From positions 1 to 5,326 of the forward strand of contig JAUXEA010000039.1 of assembly GCA_030620695.1 (NCBI GenBank): a stretch of 5,326 nt of DNA, written 5' to 3'. Made by a program: the position numbers and the translations under genes. This stretch comes from Candidatus Aenigmatarchaeota archaeon (GTDB taxonomy: Archaea; Aenigmatarchaeota; Aenigmatarchaeia; QMZS01). Below are positions 5,218-5,326 of this stretch, one piece after another. The first letter of the stretch is position 1. Each line of letters starts with the position of its first letter. The notes below the pieces were generated by a model, which was given only the letters and a program-made list of their open reading frames with translations, had not been told where the DNA came from and ran no database searches.

Positions 5218-5326
5218 ATGAAATACCTGATTGTTGGAGATTTTCATATTCCAGCAAGAGCAGAAAAAATTTCGGAGCAGATTATTGAGATTGGTAAAAG
5301 AGTTAACGGAATAATCTGTACAGGAG
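5218..5326 (+). CDS. Metallophosphoesterase of the YfcE/MJ0936/Vps29-like family, 5' part only
   Basis: Only the first 36 residues are in the window; the frame runs off the right edge. It opens MKYLIVGDFHIPARAEKI, in which a hydrophobic strand leads to GDxH (D8 and H10), the first metal-binding motif of calcineurin-like phosphoesterases. Residues 31-36 (GIICTG) plus the next base (g) suggest the second motif, GD, is about to follow. The HIPxRA wording is typical of the short YfcE/MJ0936/Vps29-like phosphodiesterases, which use two divalent metals. The natural substrate of the archaeal members is not settled, and the specificity-bearing C-terminal half is not visible. Transcribed away from the herA operon; no Shine-Dalgarno. 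Confidence 0.8.
   Translation, partial: MKYLIVGDFHIPARAEKISEQIIEIGKRVNGIICTG

Overview
The window looks like chromosomal DNA of a small-genome, AT-rich archaeon, most likely from the DPANN side of the tree. Archaeal affiliation is well supported: it encodes an archaeal/eukaryotic-type clamp-loader large subunit (RfcL), a HerA-type DNA-translocating ATPase, an archease (partner of the RtcB tRNA ligase) and a NcsA/TtuA-type tRNA 2-thiolation enzyme. Promoters, where visible, are TATA-box-like, and no gene has a Shine-Dalgarno sequence. The DPANN assignment is weaker. It rests on the low GC, short proteins, a very short RfcL and a cysteine-rich small lipoprotein, and needs a phylogeny to confirm.

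Layout. Positions 1-761, minus: the N-terminal 253 residues of a NcsA/TtuA tRNA thiolase, running off the left edge. 844-1941, minus: rfcL, 82 bases upstream of the thiolase gene and probably co-oriented in one transcription unit. 1942-2100: divergent promoter region with two strong inverted repeats. 2101-2517, plus: archease, followed by an inverted repeat that also serves the convergent neighbour. 2563-2892, minus: a small secreted lipoprotein with ten cysteines. 2915-4405, minus: herA. 4430-5125, minus: an unrecognised 231-residue protein. 5126-5217: a second divergent promoter region. 5218-5326, plus: the first 36 residues of a metallophosphoesterase running off the right edge.

The genes fall into three information-processing themes: DNA replication (rfcL), DNA translocation/end processing (herA) and tRNA maturation (archease, thiolase). 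No NurA nuclease, HerA's usual partner, is seen. Its operon position is held by the unknown 231-residue protein upstream and the lipoprotein downstream.

The most unusual structure is a 27-bp near-perfect direct repeat (one mismatch). It covers the leader, start codon and second codon of both herA and the unknown gene, exactly 720 bp apart, so the unknown gene looks inserted between herA and its original leader by an event that duplicated that leader. Second, the archease gene is bracketed by two related hairpin elements (16 of 19 bases alike in their right halves). No RNA gene, CRISPR array or transposase is visible.
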